Notes: a model not told the origin generated them from the sequence alone. 64,000 bases of DNA from Jiangella gansuensis DSM 44835 (GCF_000515395.1 NZ_KI911782.1:2912606-2976605), one strand, 5' to 3'; counted from the first letter of the stretch, positions 8,059 to 17,415 are shown. Translations and numbers: made by a program.

Positions 8059-9029
8059 GCCGGCACCGCCACGATGGCGCGCAACCGCTCGACGACGGCA
8101 TCGCGCAGCTCGGTCGGCTCCAGCGCCACGACGTCGGCGCCATGACTGACCAGCTCTTCGGCCAGCGCCTGGTTGCTCGTGTAGGGCACGTTCACCTCGT
8201 CCCATCCGGTACTCAGGTCCGACGAGACGAACGTAGCGCGCCGCCGCAGCCCGTGCCCGCTGCCGAACCGGACCCGGATCTTCGCGGTCAGCACCGGCGA
8301 GCGCTCGGGCGGAGCCAGCGAGGCGGCCGCCTCGCGGACCGTCTCCGGTGCGGGGACGTCGTAGCTGCCGGCCGGACCGTCCGGGCGGACCTCGTCGACG
8401 ATGCGCGACATCCGGAACATCCGCGCCGCGCCCCGGTCGGTGTCGAAACCGACCACGTACCACCGGCCATGCCACGACAACACGCTCCACGGCTGCACGT
8501 GCCGCAGCAGCGGCTGCGCCGTCGAACTCTTGCGGTGCAGGAAGGCCACCGGCCGGCGGTCACGCACCGCCTCCCAGAGCGGCCAGAACGCCGGCTCCTC
8601 TCCCCCGACCCGTGGCTCGACGGCGCCCAGCGACCGGGTGTCGGCCTCGACCCCGACCGCCTGCAACTTCAGCACGGCGGTGCTGGATGCCTCGGACAGA
8701 TACGTGTGCTGCCAGACCCGGGCGGCCAGGCCGACGACGGCGGCCTCGTCCGGCTCGAGCCGGATCTCGGGCAGCTCGAACTCGTGCCGCTGGATGCGGT
8801 AGCCGGGCTCCTCGTCGCCGACCGGATCGAACGAACCGGTCTCGATCGGGATGCCGACCTCGCGCAGTTCCTCCTTGTCACGCTCGAACATCCGCTCGAA
8901 GGCCTCGTCGGTCTGGTCGCCGTAGCCGCCGACGACCTCTCGAATACGACTTTTCGGCACATACCCCCGCGCAACGAGCAAACAGATGACCAGGTTCATC
9001 AGCCGTTCGCTCTTGGCCGCCTGCGACAC
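8055..9029 (-). CDS. pafB: WYL-domain DNA-damage regulator PafB
   Basis: PafB is the partner of PafC. The 324-residue protein begins MSQAAKSERLMNLVICLLVA, the typical PafB wHTH start (RLMNLV..LL...), with the recognition region following at YVPKSRIREVVGGY. The WYL domain spans about 145-225, with HVQPWSVLSWHGRWYVVGFD and a MFRMSRI segment, and a C-terminal WCX-like domain follows. ATG 9029 is supported by this conserved start. It diverges from the DUF3866 gene across only 56 bases, so both promoters must overlap there. Regulation of its own promoter cannot be judged from sequence. Confidence 0.93.
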   Translation of the reverse strand: MSQAAKSERLMNLVICLLVARGYVPKSRIREVVGGYGDQTDEAFERMFERDKEELREVGIPIETGSFDPVGDEEPGYRIQRHEFELPEIRLEPDEAAVVGLAARVWQHTYLSEASSTAVLKLQAVGVEADTRSLGAVEPRVGGEEPAFWPLWEAVRDRRPVAFLHRKSSTAQPLLRHVQPWSVLSWHGRWYVVGFDTDRGAARMFRMSRIVDEVRPDGPAGSYDVPAPETVREAAASLAPPERSPVLTAKIRVRFGSGHGLRRRATFVSSDLSTGWDEVNVPYTSNQALAEELVSHGADVVALEPTELRDAVVERLRAIVAVPA

Positions 9030-9085
9030 GCCCTACCCCCAATCCCGATGCCAGCGCGAGAGTATCCGGTGGCTAGTCTCTGCGC

Positions 9086-10174
9086 GTGATCCGCTGGCGA
9101 AACGGTGTAGTCAAAACAGTAGACGGCTCCTGGCCCGGAGCCATGGAGCTGCGGGTGAATGTCGACGGTGAGGTCGTGCGCGCGCTGGCGTACGTGGACC
9201 TGGTGGGCCGGCCGCAGCCGGGCGACATCGTCGTGCTGAACACCACGGCACTCGCGATGGGGCTCGGCACCGGCGGCTACGCGCACGTCGTCGCCATCCC
9301 CAACCGGTTGCCGCCCGACCCCCCGCCCGGCCCCGGCCACCTGGTGAAGGCCCGCTACACGCCTCTGCAGGCCACCGTCCTGGGCGTGGACGAACAGGAC
9401 TCGGACTGGCACGAGCTGCTGCGCGACGCCGACGACCTCGAAGGCATGCCCGTCGTCGCCGCCGACCTGCACTCGGCACTGCCGGCGATCCTCGCCGGGC
9501 TGACCACGGAAGCGGAGTACCCGGCGTCGGTGCGGGTGGCCTACGTCATGACCGACGGCGGCGCGCTCCCGGCATGGTTCAGCCGCTCGGCCGCGGCGCT
9601 GCGCGAGGCCGGGTGGCTCACCGGCACCGTCACCGTCGGGCAGGCCTTCGGCGGCGACCTGGAGGCCGTCACCCTGCACACGGGCCTGCTGGCCGCCCGG
9701 CACGTCCTGGGCGCGGACATCGCCGTCGTGGCGCAGGGGCCCGGCAACCTCGGTACCGGGACCCGGTGGGGCTTCTCCGGCGTCGCCTGCGGCGAGGCCG
9801 TCAACGCCGCCGTCGTGCTGGGCGGCCGGCCGGTCGCGTCGCTGCGGGTCAGCTCGGCCGACCCGCGGGCCCGTCACCACGGCGTGTCGCACCACAGCCT
9901 GACCGCGTACGGCAAGGTCGCGCTGGCGCCGGCCGACGTCGTGGTGCCCGACCTGCCCGGCGAGTTCGGCGAGAAGGTGCGCGACCAGGCCGCCCGCCTC
10001 AGGTCGCGGCACAACGTCATCACGGTTCCGGTGGACGGCCTGGCCGACGCGCTCGCCCAGGTGCCGGTGCGGCTGTCGACCATGGGCCGCGGTCTGGACG
10101 AGGACGCCGCGTACTTCCTCGCCGCGGCCGCTGCCGGCCGCCATGCCGGAGGCCTGCTCCGCCACGACGGCTGA
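9086..10174 (+). CDS. DUF3866 family protein
   Basis: This 362-residue soluble protein matches my memory of the DUF3866 family, which sits beside pafBC in many actinobacteria. It starts with a GTG codon and VIRWRNGVVKTVDGSWPGAME. The middle contains conserved Gly-rich segments (VAQGPGNLGTGTRWGFSG) and SADPRARHHGVSHHSLTAYG, which could form a nucleotide or metal site, but no biochemical role is known to me. There is no signal peptide or membrane segment. It is divergent from pafB and convergent with the FKBP gene, with a long palindromic repeat between the two stops. Confidence 0.85.
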   Translation: MIRWRNGVVKTVDGSWPGAMELRVNVDGEVVRALAYVDLVGRPQPGDIVVLNTTALAMGLGTGGYAHVVAIPNRLPPDPPPGPGHLVKARYTPLQATVLGVDEQDSDWHELLRDADDLEGMPVVAADLHSALPAILAGLTTEAEYPASVRVAYVMTDGGALPAWFSRSAAALREAGWLTGTVTVGQAFGGDLEAVTLHTGLLAARHVLGADIAVVAQGPGNLGTGTRWGFSGVACGEAVNAAVVLGGRPVASLRVSSADPRARHHGVSHHSLTAYGKVALAPADVVVPDLPGEFGEKVRDQAARLRSRHNVITVPVDGLADALAQVPVRLSTMGRGLDEDAAYFLAAAAAGRHAGGLLRHDG

Positions 10175-10216
10175 CGCCGCGGCGGGCGGCCCCGCCCCCG
10201 GGCCCGCCCCCGACGC

Positions 10217-10304
10217 AAATGATCACGTTGACCATGGGTCCTCCCGCCTCACCAGGGATGCTTGCCTGGTGAGGCGGGGGTACCCATGGTCAACGTGATC
10301 ATTT
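10217..10304. repeat. Palindromic repeat A, full symmetric copy (A1)
   Basis: The arms 10217-10256 and 10265-10304 are inverted repeats with 38 of 40 positions paired. The outer 23 bases match perfectly and contain AAATGATCACGT and CCATGGGT; the inner 14 bases CCCGCCTCACCAGG match perfectly; the loop is GATGCTTG. It lies between the convergent DUF3866 and FKBP genes, so it could act as a bidirectional terminator. Related half-copies occur at 15256-15321, 45428-45494 and 46601-46661, so it belongs to a dispersed family. Confidence 0.9.
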
Positions 10305-10335
10305 TCCGGCTCGACACGCGGAGCCGGGCAGTGCG

Positions 10336-10695
10336 TCAGCGGACCGCCAGGAGGTCGATCACGAAGACCAGCGTCTTGCCGGAGAGGCGGTGACCGCCAC
10401 CGGCCGGGCCGTAGGCCTGCTCCGGCGGGACCACGAGCTGCCGGCGGCCGCCCACGCGCATGCCCGGGATGCCGTCCTGCCAGCCCTGGATGAGACCGCG
10501 CAGCGGGAACTCGATCGGCGCGCCGCGGTTCCACGACGCGTCGAACTCCTCGCCCGACTCGAACTCCACGCCGACGTAGTGCACCAGGACGGTGGCACCC
10601 GGGGTCGCCTCGGCCCCGTCGCCGACGGTGAGGTCGCTGATCTGGAGCGTGGTCGGGGCGTCGCCGCCGATGAAGTCGATCTCCGGCCGCTCCAT
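10336..10695 (-). CDS. FKBP-type peptidyl-prolyl isomerase, cytoplasmic
   Basis: This 119-residue protein is a single FKBP domain that isomerises X-Pro bonds. It shows the family's core: VLVHYVGVEFESGEEFDASW, IEFPLRGLIQGWQDGIPGMR, VGGRRQLVVPPEQAYGP and a final LVFVIDLL strand. The aromatic pocket positions (Y, F, W, Y, F) are present. There is no signal peptide, so it acts in the cytoplasm, unlike its upstream neighbour. The ATG overlaps the stop of the lipoprotein FKBP gene by one base (TGATG), showing a translationally coupled pair downstream of pafA. Confidence 0.94.
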   Translation of the reverse strand: MERPEIDFIGGDAPTTLQISDLTVGDGAEATPGATVLVHYVGVEFESGEEFDASWNRGAPIEFPLRGLIQGWQDGIPGMRVGGRRQLVVPPEQAYGPAGGGHRLSGKTLVFVIDLLAVR

Positions 10696-11804
10696 CAGAA
10701 CGATCCGATGATGTCGATGACCAGCACGAGCGGTGTGCCCTCGCCGCCGTCCGGGCTGGGGTTGTCGGTGGCCGAGATGCGGCTGACGACGCGCGTGCCC
10801 ACGGTCTGCCCGGTCAGCGCCTCGGCGAGACCCGGGATGCCGGCCAGCTGCTCCGGTGCGAGCACGATGGGCGCCTGACCCTCGTCCCAGGTGCTGATGA
10901 CGTCCGCACCGTCCGGGTAGGACGCCTGCACCATGTTGACGACGAGGTTCGCGCCCAGCTCCGGGCCGTCACCGGTGACGACGACGGTGGTGTCGGACGC
11001 CTCGGGCGGCGTGGCTCCCGCGAAGTCGAGGGTGGGCGCGGCGCCCTCTTCGCCGTCCGTGACGGCCGGCATGCCCTCGGGCAGGTCGGCGACAGCCTCA
11101 CCGGACGCGCTGGCCGTCGGGTCGATCGAGTCGATGATGTCGACGACGAAGACGAGCGTGTCGTTCTGGAGGTCGTGACCCTCCTGCGCGCCGTAACCCT
11201 GGTCCGGCGGAATGGACAGCAACACCCGGGAGCCGATGGGCTGGCCGGTCAGGCCGTCCTTCCAACCCGGGATGACCTGGTTGAGCGAGAAGCCCGCGGC
11301 CTGGCCGCGGTCGTAGGAGTTGTCGAACACGTACGGCTCGGCGTCGGCCGGTGCCTCGCTCGGGTCCTCGGTGGCGCTCGGGTCCTCGGTGGCGCTCGGG
11401 TCGGTCGCCCCGCCGGCCGAACCCTCGGTCGCCGCCGGGTCCTCAGCCGGGTCGGTGGCGGCGGGGTCCTCCGGAGCCGGCGCCTCGGCGGCGCGCGGCT
11501 CCCAGGTCTGCCCCAGGTAGTTCGCCACGACGACGTCGTTCTCGCCGACCTCTTCGCCGTCGCCCTCGGAGAGCACCTGAACCTGCAGGTCCGACGGCGG
11601 GTCCTCGTCCGGGATGGTCAGCGTGGGCTTCTCGCCAGCCTCGCCGGCGACCTCGATGCCCAGGTCGGAAGTGGTGACGGGACCGTCGGTGGAGTCGCCA
11701 CCGCCGTCGCCCTCGTCGGAGCCGCAGGCCGTCAGCGCCACGGCGGACGCCACGATCAGCGCGGCCAGTGCCTTTCTAGTGCGCACGGTGAACAAGTCCT
11801 TCAT
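10695..11804 (-). CDS. FKBP-type isomerase lipoprotein with two FKBP-like domains
   Basis: The 369-residue protein has a lipoprotein signal with lipobox LTAC (C27), so it is probably anchored outside the membrane. After an acidic linker, an FKBP domain (about 80-225) carries VANYLGQTW, FSLNQVIPGWKDGLTGQPIG and LLSIPPDQGYG, interrupted at about 105-150 by a Pro/Asp/Glu/Thr-rich insert. That insert includes a tandem 18-bp DNA repeat (about 11350-11400) encoding ATEDPS units. The C-terminal 130 residues look like a second, degenerate FKBP domain that keeps the fold pattern (IPGLAEALTGQTVGTRVVS) but has lost pocket aromatics. It is coupled to the small FKBP gene. Likely a chaperone for exported proteins. 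Confidence 0.9.
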   Translation of the reverse strand: MKDLFTVRTRKALAALIVASAVALTACGSDEGDGGGDSTDGPVTTSDLGIEVAGEAGEKPTLTIPDEDPPSDLQVQVLSEGDGEEVGENDVVVANYLGQTWEPRAAEAPAPEDPAATDPAEDPAATEGSAGGATDPSATEDPSATEDPSEAPADAEPYVFDNSYDRGQAAGFSLNQVIPGWKDGLTGQPIGSRVLLSIPPDQGYGAQEGHDLQNDTLVFVVDIIDSIDPTASASGEAVADLPEGMPAVTDGEEGAAPTLDFAGATPPEASDTTVVVTGDGPELGANLVVNMVQASYPDGADVISTWDEGQAPIVLAPEQLAGIPGLAEALTGQTVGTRVVSRISATDNPSPDGGEGTPLVLVIDIIGSF

Positions 11805-11897
11805 CTCTTCGCGGGCTGGAGGTGTTCGGTTGGAAAGGGCAACCCTAAACGCAGCACCTGAGAACTACCTGAACGGGTCGCGGCACGCAGCTTACGC

Positions 11898-13259
11898 CTA
11901 CATGCCCTCGATCAGCCTGGCCACCCGCTCGTCGACGGAGCGGAACGGGTCCTTGCAGAGGACAGTCCGCTGGGCCTGGTCGTTCAGCTTCAGGTGCACC
12001 CAGTCGACGGTGAAGTCGCGGCGCCGTTCCTGGGCGCGCTTGATGAACTCACCGCGCAGCTTCGCCCGGGTGGTCTGCGGCGGCACCGACTTCGCTTCGA
12101 AGATCTCGACATCGCGGGCGACCCGCTGAACCTGCCCGCGCTTCTCGAGCAGGTAGTAGAGGCCGCGGCCGCGGTGGATGTCGTGGTAGGCGAGGTCGAG
12201 CTGCGCCACCCGGGGGTGCGTCAGGGTCATGTTGTGCTTGGCCCGGTACCGCTCGATCAGCCGGTACTTCGTGACCCAGTCGATCTCGCCTTCGACCAGC
12301 GCGAGGTCGGCGGAGTCGATGGCCTTGATGGTGCGTTCCCACAGCTCCAGGACCCGGCGGATGGCGGGGGTGGCGATCTCGCGCCGTTCGACGAAATCGC
12401 GCGCCTTGGTGAAGTACTCCTCCTGGATCTCCAGCGCGGATGCCTCACGCCCGCCGGCCAGGCGGACCTTGCGCCGGCCGGTGAGGTCGTGGCTGATCTC
12501 GCGGATGGCCCGGATCGGGTTCTCCAGGGTCATGTCGCGCAGCCCGACGCCGGACTCGATCATGCGCAGGACGAGGTCGGTGGCGCCCACCTTGAGCAGC
12601 GTGGTGCACTCGTTCATGTTGGAGTCGCCGACGATGACGTGCAGCCGCCGGTACCGCTCGGCGTCGGCGTGCGGCTCGTCACGGGTGTTGATGATGGGGC
12701 GGCTGCGGGTGGTGGCGCTGGACACGCCCTCCCAGATGTGCTCGGCCCGCTGACTGACGGCGAACACCGCGCCCCGCGGGGTCTGCAGCACCTTGCCGGC
12801 CCCGCAGATGATCTGCCGCGTGACCAGGAAGGGAATGAGCACGTCGGCCAGCCGGGAGAACTCACCGTGCCGGCCGACCAGGTAGTTCTCGTGGCAACCG
12901 TAAGAATTGCCGGCGGAGTCGGTGTTGTTCTTGAACAGGTAGACGTCGCCGGCGATGCCCTCTTCGGCCAGCCGCTTCTCCGCGTCGACGAGCAGGCCCT
13001 CGAGCACCCGCTCACCGGCCTTGTCGTGCGTGACCAGGTCGGTGATGGAGTCGCACTCGGGCGTCGCGTACTCGGGGTGGCTGCCCACGTCGAGGTACAG
13101 CCGGGCGCCGTTGGAGAGGAACACGTTGCTGCTGCGGCCCCAGGTGACCACCCGCCGGAACAGGTAGCGCGCCACCTCGTCCGGCGACAGGCGCCGCTGT
13201 CCGCGGAACGTGCACGTGACGCCGTACTCGTTCTCGAGCCCGAAGATGCGGCGGTCCAT
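11898..13259 (-). CDS. pafA: Pup-protein ligase PafA
   Basis: PafA phosphorylates the C-terminal Glu of Pup with ATP and joins it to substrate lysines. The 453-residue protein belongs to the glutamine-synthetase-like carboxylate-amine ligases. It starts [16 protein letters not shown], carries the catalytic-base region [18 protein letters not shown], the ATP/metal segment [17 protein letters not shown], and [13 protein letters not shown] followed by [11 protein letters not shown]. It lacks the extra Dop loop near residue 40, which separates it from Dop. ATG 13259 is chosen over an in-frame extension to 13319 because the family begins at MDRRI. It lies 10 bases downstream of prcA. Confidence 0.97.
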   Translation of the reverse strand: MDRRIFGLENEYGVTCTFRGQRRLSPDEVARYLFRRVVTWGRSSNVFLSNGARLYLDVGSHPEYATPECDSITDLVTHDKAGERVLEGLLVDAEKRLAEEGIAGDVYLFKNNTDSAGNSYGCHENYLVGRHGEFSRLADVLIPFLVTRQIICGAGKVLQTPRGAVFAVSQRAEHIWEGVSSATTRSRPIINTRDEPHADAERYRRLHVIVGDSNMNECTTLLKVGATDLVLRMIESGVGLRDMTLENPIRAIREISHDLTGRRKVRLAGGREASALEIQEEYFTKARDFVERREIATPAIRRVLELWERTIKAIDSADLALVEGEIDWVTKYRLIERYRAKHNMTLTHPRVAQLDLAYHDIHRGRGLYYLLEKRGQVQRVARDVEIFEAKSVPPQTTRAKLRGEFIKRAQERRRDFTVDWVHLKLNDQAQRTVLCKDPFRSVDERVARLIEGM

Positions 13260-13269
13260 GATGTCGACC

Positions 13270-14010
13270 TTAGTCGCCCGACTGCTCTGAGCCGGGCTCC
13301 GGTCCAGGCTCGGAATCACCTCGGTTCAGCAACGAATCGAGCATCGCTCGCGGGATACGCCGGAACGTGCGCCGCGGCCGGTCCCGGTCGAGGACGGCGA
13401 CCTCGAGGGACGACGTGGCCAACTGCCGCGGCTCGTCGGTGTCTCGGCCGAGCGCGTCGACGGCCAGGCGCAGCGAACCCTCCAGCGATGCGCCCTCGCT
13501 GAAGTGTTCGCTGACGTACCGCCCGACCTGCTCCGCCGCCCCGCCCATGACCGAGAAGCCGCTGTCGGCGGCCACCGAGCCGTCGTAGGTGATGCGGTAG
13601 ATCTGGTCGTCGCCCAAGGTCAGCCCCACCTCGGCCACCACGAGCTCGACCTCGTACGGCTTCGGGTCCTGCGTGAAGATGGTGCCCAGCGTCTGGGCGT
13701 AGACGTTGGCCAGCGCCCGGCCGGACACGTCGACCCGGTCGAACGAATACCCCCGCAGGTCGGCCAGCCGAACCCCGGCCTGGCGGAGATTCTCGAACTC
13801 GTTGTACTTGCCGACGGCGGCGAACGCGATGCGGTCGTAGATCTCGCTGATCTTGTGCAGCGACGGCGACGGGCTCTCGGCCGCGAACAGGATTCCGCCC
13901 GCGTACTGGATGACGATGACGGACCGGCCGCGAGCGATGCCCTTGCGGGCATAGTCGGCCCGGTCCTTCATGATCTGCTCGGGCGAAACGTAACCGAACT
14001 GCATCGACAC
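13270..14010 (-). CDS. prcA: 20S proteasome alpha subunit PrcA
   Basis: PrcA forms the outer heptameric rings that gate the proteasome and bind the Mpa C-terminus. The 246-residue sequence starts [30 protein letters not shown], matching the conserved alpha-subunit N-terminal helix (ATG two codons later is an alternative). It continues with [36 protein letters not shown] and [23 protein letters not shown]. The C-terminus has an acidic disordered tail ([12 protein letters not shown]). It lies between prcB (53 bases upstream) and pafA (10 bases downstream). Confidence 0.97.
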   Translation of the reverse strand: MSMQFGYVSPEQIMKDRADYARKGIARGRSVIVIQYAGGILFAAESPSPSLHKISEIYDRIAFAAVGKYNEFENLRQAGVRLADLRGYSFDRVDVSGRALANVYAQTLGTIFTQDPKPYEVELVVAEVGLTLGDDQIYRITYDGSVAADSGFSVMGGAAEQVGRYVSEHFSEGASLEGSLRLAVDALGRDTDEPRQLATSSLEVAVLDRDRPRRTFRRIPRAMLDSLLNRGDSEPGPEPGSEQSGD

Positions 14011-14063
14011 CGATGGTCCTCTCGACGGACGTGTTACTCAGCGGCTCTGGGTGGTCTGACCGG

Positions 14064-14903
14064 TCATCGCAACGGGGCGACGGGGCCGTCGGGGCGGGTG
14101 TTGCGGGCCTCGACGACCGCTTCGACGATCTCCGCGACCGCGGCCTCGTCACGCTTGCGGAAGCCGTCGCCGTCGACGACCGCCACGATCGGGTAGATGC
14201 GCCGCTGGAGGTCCGGACCGCCGGTCGCGGAGTCGTCGTCGGCGGCGTCGTACAGCGCCTGGACGGTGACCGTGATGGCCTCGTCGACGGTGAGGTCGTC
14301 GCGGTACAGCTTCTTCAGCGCGCCGCGGGCGAAGATGGAGCCGGAGCCCACGGAGTAGAACTGGTGCTCCTCGTACCGCCCGCCGGTGGCGTCGTAGGAG
14401 AAAATGCGGCCCTCGCCGCTGCCGTGGTCGTAGCCGGCGAACAGCGGAACCACGACGAAGCCCTGCATGGCCAGGCCGAGGTTGCCACGGATCATGTGCG
14501 ACAGCCGGTTCGCCTTGCCCTCTAGGGACAGCACCGTGCCCTCGATCTTCTCGTAGTGCTCCAGCTCCAGCTGGAACAGCCGCACGATCTCGGTCGCGAT
14601 GCCCGCGCTGCCGGCGATGCCCACCGCCGAGAACTCGTCGGCCTGGAACACCTTCTCGATGTCGCGCTGGGCGATGAGGTTGCCGCTGGTGGCCCGCCGG
14701 TCACCGGACATCACCACGCCGCCGGAGAACGTCGTGGCCACGATGGTGGTGCCGTGCGGGGCCAGGCCGCCCGCGTCGGCGCCGGCCGGTATCCGGTTCC
14801 CAGGGAGCAACTCGGGTGAGTGCTGCCGGAGGAACTCCGTGAACGACGACGTCCCCGGGGTCAGGAACGCCGCCGGCAGGCTGCCGATGCGGGACACGTC
14901 CAC
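14064..14903 (-). CDS. prcB: 20S proteasome beta subunit PrcB (proteolytic)
   Basis: PrcB carries the active-site threonine of the proteasome. The 279-residue precursor has a propeptide of 51 residues ending [10 protein letters not shown], then [20 protein letters not shown], so the nucleophile Thr after autocleavage is residue 52; the essential Lys/Asp positions of the fold are in GDRRATSGN and later segments. A GTG start at 14903 abuts the pup stop with no spacing (TAA then GTG), so pup and prcB are cotranslated. prcA follows after 53 bases. Length and propeptide fit the actinobacterial family. Confidence 0.97.
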   Translation of the reverse strand: MDVSRIGSLPAAFLTPGTSSFTEFLRQHSPELLPGNRIPAGADAGGLAPHGTTIVATTFSGGVVMSGDRRATSGNLIAQRDIEKVFQADEFSAVGIAGSAGIATEIVRLFQLELEHYEKIEGTVLSLEGKANRLSHMIRGNLGLAMQGFVVVPLFAGYDHGSGEGRIFSYDATGGRYEEHQFYSVGSGSIFARGALKKLYRDDLTVDEAITVTVQALYDAADDDSATGGPDLQRRIYPIVAVVDGDGFRKRDEAAVAEIVEAVVEARNTRPDGPVAPLR

Positions 14904-15113
14904 TTACTCTCCACCCTTCTGCACGAACGACCGGACGAAGTCCTCGGCGTTCTCCTCCAGCACCTCGTCGATCTCGTCGAGGATGGAGTCGACGTCGTCA
15001 TCGAGCTTGTCCTGCCGCTCCTTGAGCTCTTCGCTCGTTTCGGCCGTCTCGGTATCCTCGACGTCCTCGTTCTTCCGCGGCTGCTTGTGGCCGCCGGTTG
15101 TCTCACGCGCCAT
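14904..15113 (-). CDS. pup: Prokaryotic ubiquitin-like protein Pup, ending GGE
   Basis: Pup is the tag attached to proteins destined for the proteasome. The 69-residue protein begins MARETTGGHKQ, has the conserved acidic/coiled segment (ELKERQDKLDDDVDSILDEI), and ends VRSFVQKGGE. The C-terminal residue is Glu (codon GAG before TAA), whereas many Pups end in Gln and need deamidation by Dop before ligation. This Pup should therefore be ligation-ready on translation. The start ATG 15113 has GGAGG seven bases upstream; the in-frame extension to 15170 is unsupported. TAGGGT about 35 bases upstream could be a -10. Confidence 0.97.
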   Translation of the reverse strand: MARETTGGHKQPRKNEDVEDTETAETSEELKERQDKLDDDVDSILDEIDEVLEENAEDFVRSFVQKGGE

Positions 15114-15255
15114 CGCCAACCTCCACCTCGGTCGCCTAGTCCCGACCCTATCCAGGAGTGGTGACATCATGCCGCCCCCGGGCCGTCTCCGGTCGAGTGA
15201 GATCGCGGGTTACGCCGACAGCGAAGCGCCCGCGGCCGGCGGGCCACCAGGCGAA

Positions 15256-15321
15256 CTCACGCCTCACCAGGCATGCATGGGTGGTGAGGCGTGAGCACCC
15301 CAACGCCACGTGATCATTTCC
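15256..15321. repeat. Palindromic repeat A, half copy (A2) between dop and pup
   Basis: A perfect 14-bp stem, CTCACGCCTCACCA (15256-15269) with TGGTGAGGCGTGAG (15282-15295), is followed by the family end sequence ACGTGATCATTTCC (15308-15321). The left outer arm seen in copy A1 is absent. The element sits in the 244-base gap between dop (upstream) and pup (downstream), so its hairpin could reduce read-through and uncouple pup-prcBA expression from dop. Its sequence matches A3/A4 rather than ordinary terminators; there is no T-tract. Confidence 0.85.
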
Positions 15322-15357
15322 AACCCGGCGGGCGTGGAGCCGGGCGCGGGGCCGCCG

Positions 15358-16869
15358 TCAGCGCTTGGTCAGCGCGCTCACCAGCTCGACAGCGGTGTCA
15401 CAGGCGTCGAGCAGGTCACCGACGTGTGCGCGCGTGCCGCGGGAGGGGTCCAGGGTGGGCACCCGCTGCAGCGCCTCGCGGCCGGGCAGGTCGAAGATCA
15501 CGGAGTCCCAGGACGCCGCCGCAATCGAGTCGGCGTACTTGTCCAGGCAGCGGCCGCGGAAGTACGCGCGGGTGTCCTCGGGCGGCTGGTGCACGGCGTC
15601 GTCGATGTCCTGGTCGGTGACGAGCCGGCGCATCCGGCCCTTGGCGACCAGCCGCCGGTACAGCCCCCGCTCGGGCCGGATGTCGGCGTACTGCAGGTCG
15701 ATCAGGTGCAGCTTCGGGTGCGACCAGTCCATGCCGTCGCGGTCGCGGTAGGACTCCAGCAATGCCAGCTTGGCCACCCAGTCGAGCTGGTCCGACAGCG
15801 ACATCGGGTCGGTGGCCAGAGCGGTGAGCGTGGCCTCCCAGCGCCCGAGGACGTCGGCGGTGACGGGGTCGACGTCGGCGCCGTAGCGGTCCTCGACGAA
15901 CTTGCGGGCCTGTTCGGCGTACTCGGTCTGCAGCTGGACGGCGGTGATGCGGCGGCCGTCGGCCAGCTCGACCAGGTGCCGCAGGGACGGGTCGTGGGAG
16001 ACGTCGTGCAGCGCGCCGACGGGCCGGGACACCGTGAGGTCGCCGGCGAGGAAGCCCTCCTCGATCATGGCGAGCACCAGGGCCGTGGTGCCGAGCTTCA
16101 GGTACGTGGAGATCTCGGACAGGTTGGCGTCGCCGATGATGACGTGCAGCCGCCGGTACCGCTCGGGGTCGGCGTGCGGTTCGTCGCGCGTGTTGATGAT
16201 GGGGCGCTTCAGCGTGGTCTCCAGCCCCACCTCGACCTCGAAGTAGTCGGCGCGCTGCGAGATCTGGAAGCCGTCGGTGCTGCCGTCCTGGCCGATGCCG
16301 ACCCGGCCGGCGCCGCAGACCACCTGACGCGACACGAAGAACGGGATGAGGTGGCGCACGATGTCGGCGAACGGCGTCGCGCGGTTCATCAGGTAGTTCT
16401 CGTGGCAGCCGTACGAGGCGCCCTTGTTGTCGATGTTGTTCTTGTACAGCTGGATGGGCTGCGCACCGGGAAGCCGGCCGGCCCAGCTGGCCGCCACCCC
16501 CATGATGGACTCGCCGGCCTTGTCCCACACGACGGCGTCGCGCGGCGAGGTGACCTCGGGAGAGGAGTATTCCGGGTGCGCGTGGTCGACGTAGAGCCGT
16601 GCACCGTTGGTGAGGATGAGGTTGGCCAGCCCGATCTCCTCGTCGGTGAGCTGGCTGGCGTCGGCGCCACCCCGGGAGAGTTCGAAGCCCCGGGCGTCGC
16701 GCAGCGGGTTTTCCTCCTCGAAGTCCCAGCGGGCCCGCCGGGCGTGCGCACGCTGAGCGGCGTAGCCGTTCACCACCTGCGAGGACGCCAACATGGAGTT
16801 GGCCGCGGGGTTGCTCGGCACCGAGATGCCGTACTCGGTCTCGATTCCCATGATGCGCCGGGCACTCAT
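15358..16869 (-). CDS. dop: Depupylase/deamidase Dop
   Basis: Dop removes Pup from proteins and, where Pup ends in Gln, deamidates it. The 503-residue protein resembles PafA ([48 protein letters not shown]) but has the extra Dop loop at about residues 37-75 ([19 protein letters not shown]), the usual discriminator. The catalytic Asp region is [14 protein letters not shown]. Because Pup here ends in Glu, its main role should be depupylation. It is separated from pup by repeat A2 and diverges from the MNT gene across 86 bases. Confidence 0.96.
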   Translation of the reverse strand: MSARRIMGIETEYGISVPSNPAANSMLASSQVVNGYAAQRAHARRARWDFEEENPLRDARGFELSRGGADASQLTDEEIGLANLILTNGARLYVDHAHPEYSSPEVTSPRDAVVWDKAGESIMGVAASWAGRLPGAQPIQLYKNNIDNKGASYGCHENYLMNRATPFADIVRHLIPFFVSRQVVCGAGRVGIGQDGSTDGFQISQRADYFEVEVGLETTLKRPIINTRDEPHADPERYRRLHVIIGDANLSEISTYLKLGTTALVLAMIEEGFLAGDLTVSRPVGALHDVSHDPSLRHLVELADGRRITAVQLQTEYAEQARKFVEDRYGADVDPVTADVLGRWEATLTALATDPMSLSDQLDWVAKLALLESYRDRDGMDWSHPKLHLIDLQYADIRPERGLYRRLVAKGRMRRLVTDQDIDDAVHQPPEDTRAYFRGRCLDKYADSIAAASWDSVIFDLPGREALQRVPTLDPSRGTRAHVGDLLDACDTAVELVSALTKR

Positions 16870-16955
16870 GCATCGAGCCTACGGCAGCGACCGCCCCACA
16901 CCCACGCGGCGACGTCTATACACTTGCCTGGACGATCTCTCTGCGAGGCAGGGCC

Positions 16956-17336
16956 ATGACCGAGCTCGACGACCGTGTCGCCACGACGATCGCGGCGCTA
17001 CGCGCCCGTGGTGCGAGCTTCGCCCTGGTCCACGGCAGTCGAGCGCGCGGCGACCACCGGCCCGAGTCCGATCTCGACGTCGCCGCCTGGTGGCCTGCGA
17101 ACCCCCCTCAGCAGTTCGAGATCCTGTTGCCACCGCGGGTCGATCTTCTCGTCCTCAACCACGCCCCACTGGAGCTGGCCGGACGGGCCGCAATGGAGGG
17201 CATCGTCCTCTTCGACGACGACCCGCCGGCGCGCGTGCGCTGGACCGCCACCACGCGCAAGATCTATGCCGATGAACTGCCCCGACTGACCCGGGCGCAC
17301 CGCGAGTTCGCCGAAAGGGTGCGCCGTGGTCGATGA
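16956..17336 (+). CDS. MNT-type minimal nucleotidyltransferase (MntA-like antitoxin)
   Basis: This 126-residue protein has the complete minimal nucleotidyltransferase site: VHGSRARGD (G27, S28), SDLDVAAW (D39, D41) and a third acidic residue in RVDLLVLNHAP (D63). Such proteins usually pair with a HEPN RNase toxin encoded immediately downstream and neutralise it by AMPylation. Here the next ORF, overlapping by 11 bases, is a HEPN-like N-terminus of only 29 residues, so this antitoxin appears orphaned. All catalytic residues are intact, so it may still have enzymatic activity on some other target. It is divergent from dop. Confidence 0.87.
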   Translation: MTELDDRVATTIAALRARGASFALVHGSRARGDHRPESDLDVAAWWPANPPQQFEILLPPRVDLLVLNHAPLELAGRAAMEGIVLFDDDPPARVRWTATTRKIYADELPRLTRAHREFAERVRRGR

Positions 17337-17415
17337 GACGCGGATCCTGCGCCTGCTGCGTTCCGCCGCCGACGACGTCGCCGCGCTGCGGGCGGTCGCC
17401 TACCTGGATCGCTGA
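17326..17415 (+). pseudogene. Truncated HEPN toxin remnant
   Basis: A GTG at 17326 overlaps the MNT gene end, as in HEPN/MNT operons, and opens VVDETRILRLLRSAADDVAA, the typical first helix of MNT-partner HEPN proteins. The frame stops at 17413-17415 after 29 residues; full HEPN proteins are about 110-150 residues with an Rx4-6H active site, absent here. Beyond it lies the 3' end of the convergent oxidoreductase gene, whose last 16 bases overlap the remnant. A deletion or rearrangement probably joined them. Assignment rests on position and the short similarity only. Confidence 0.6.
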
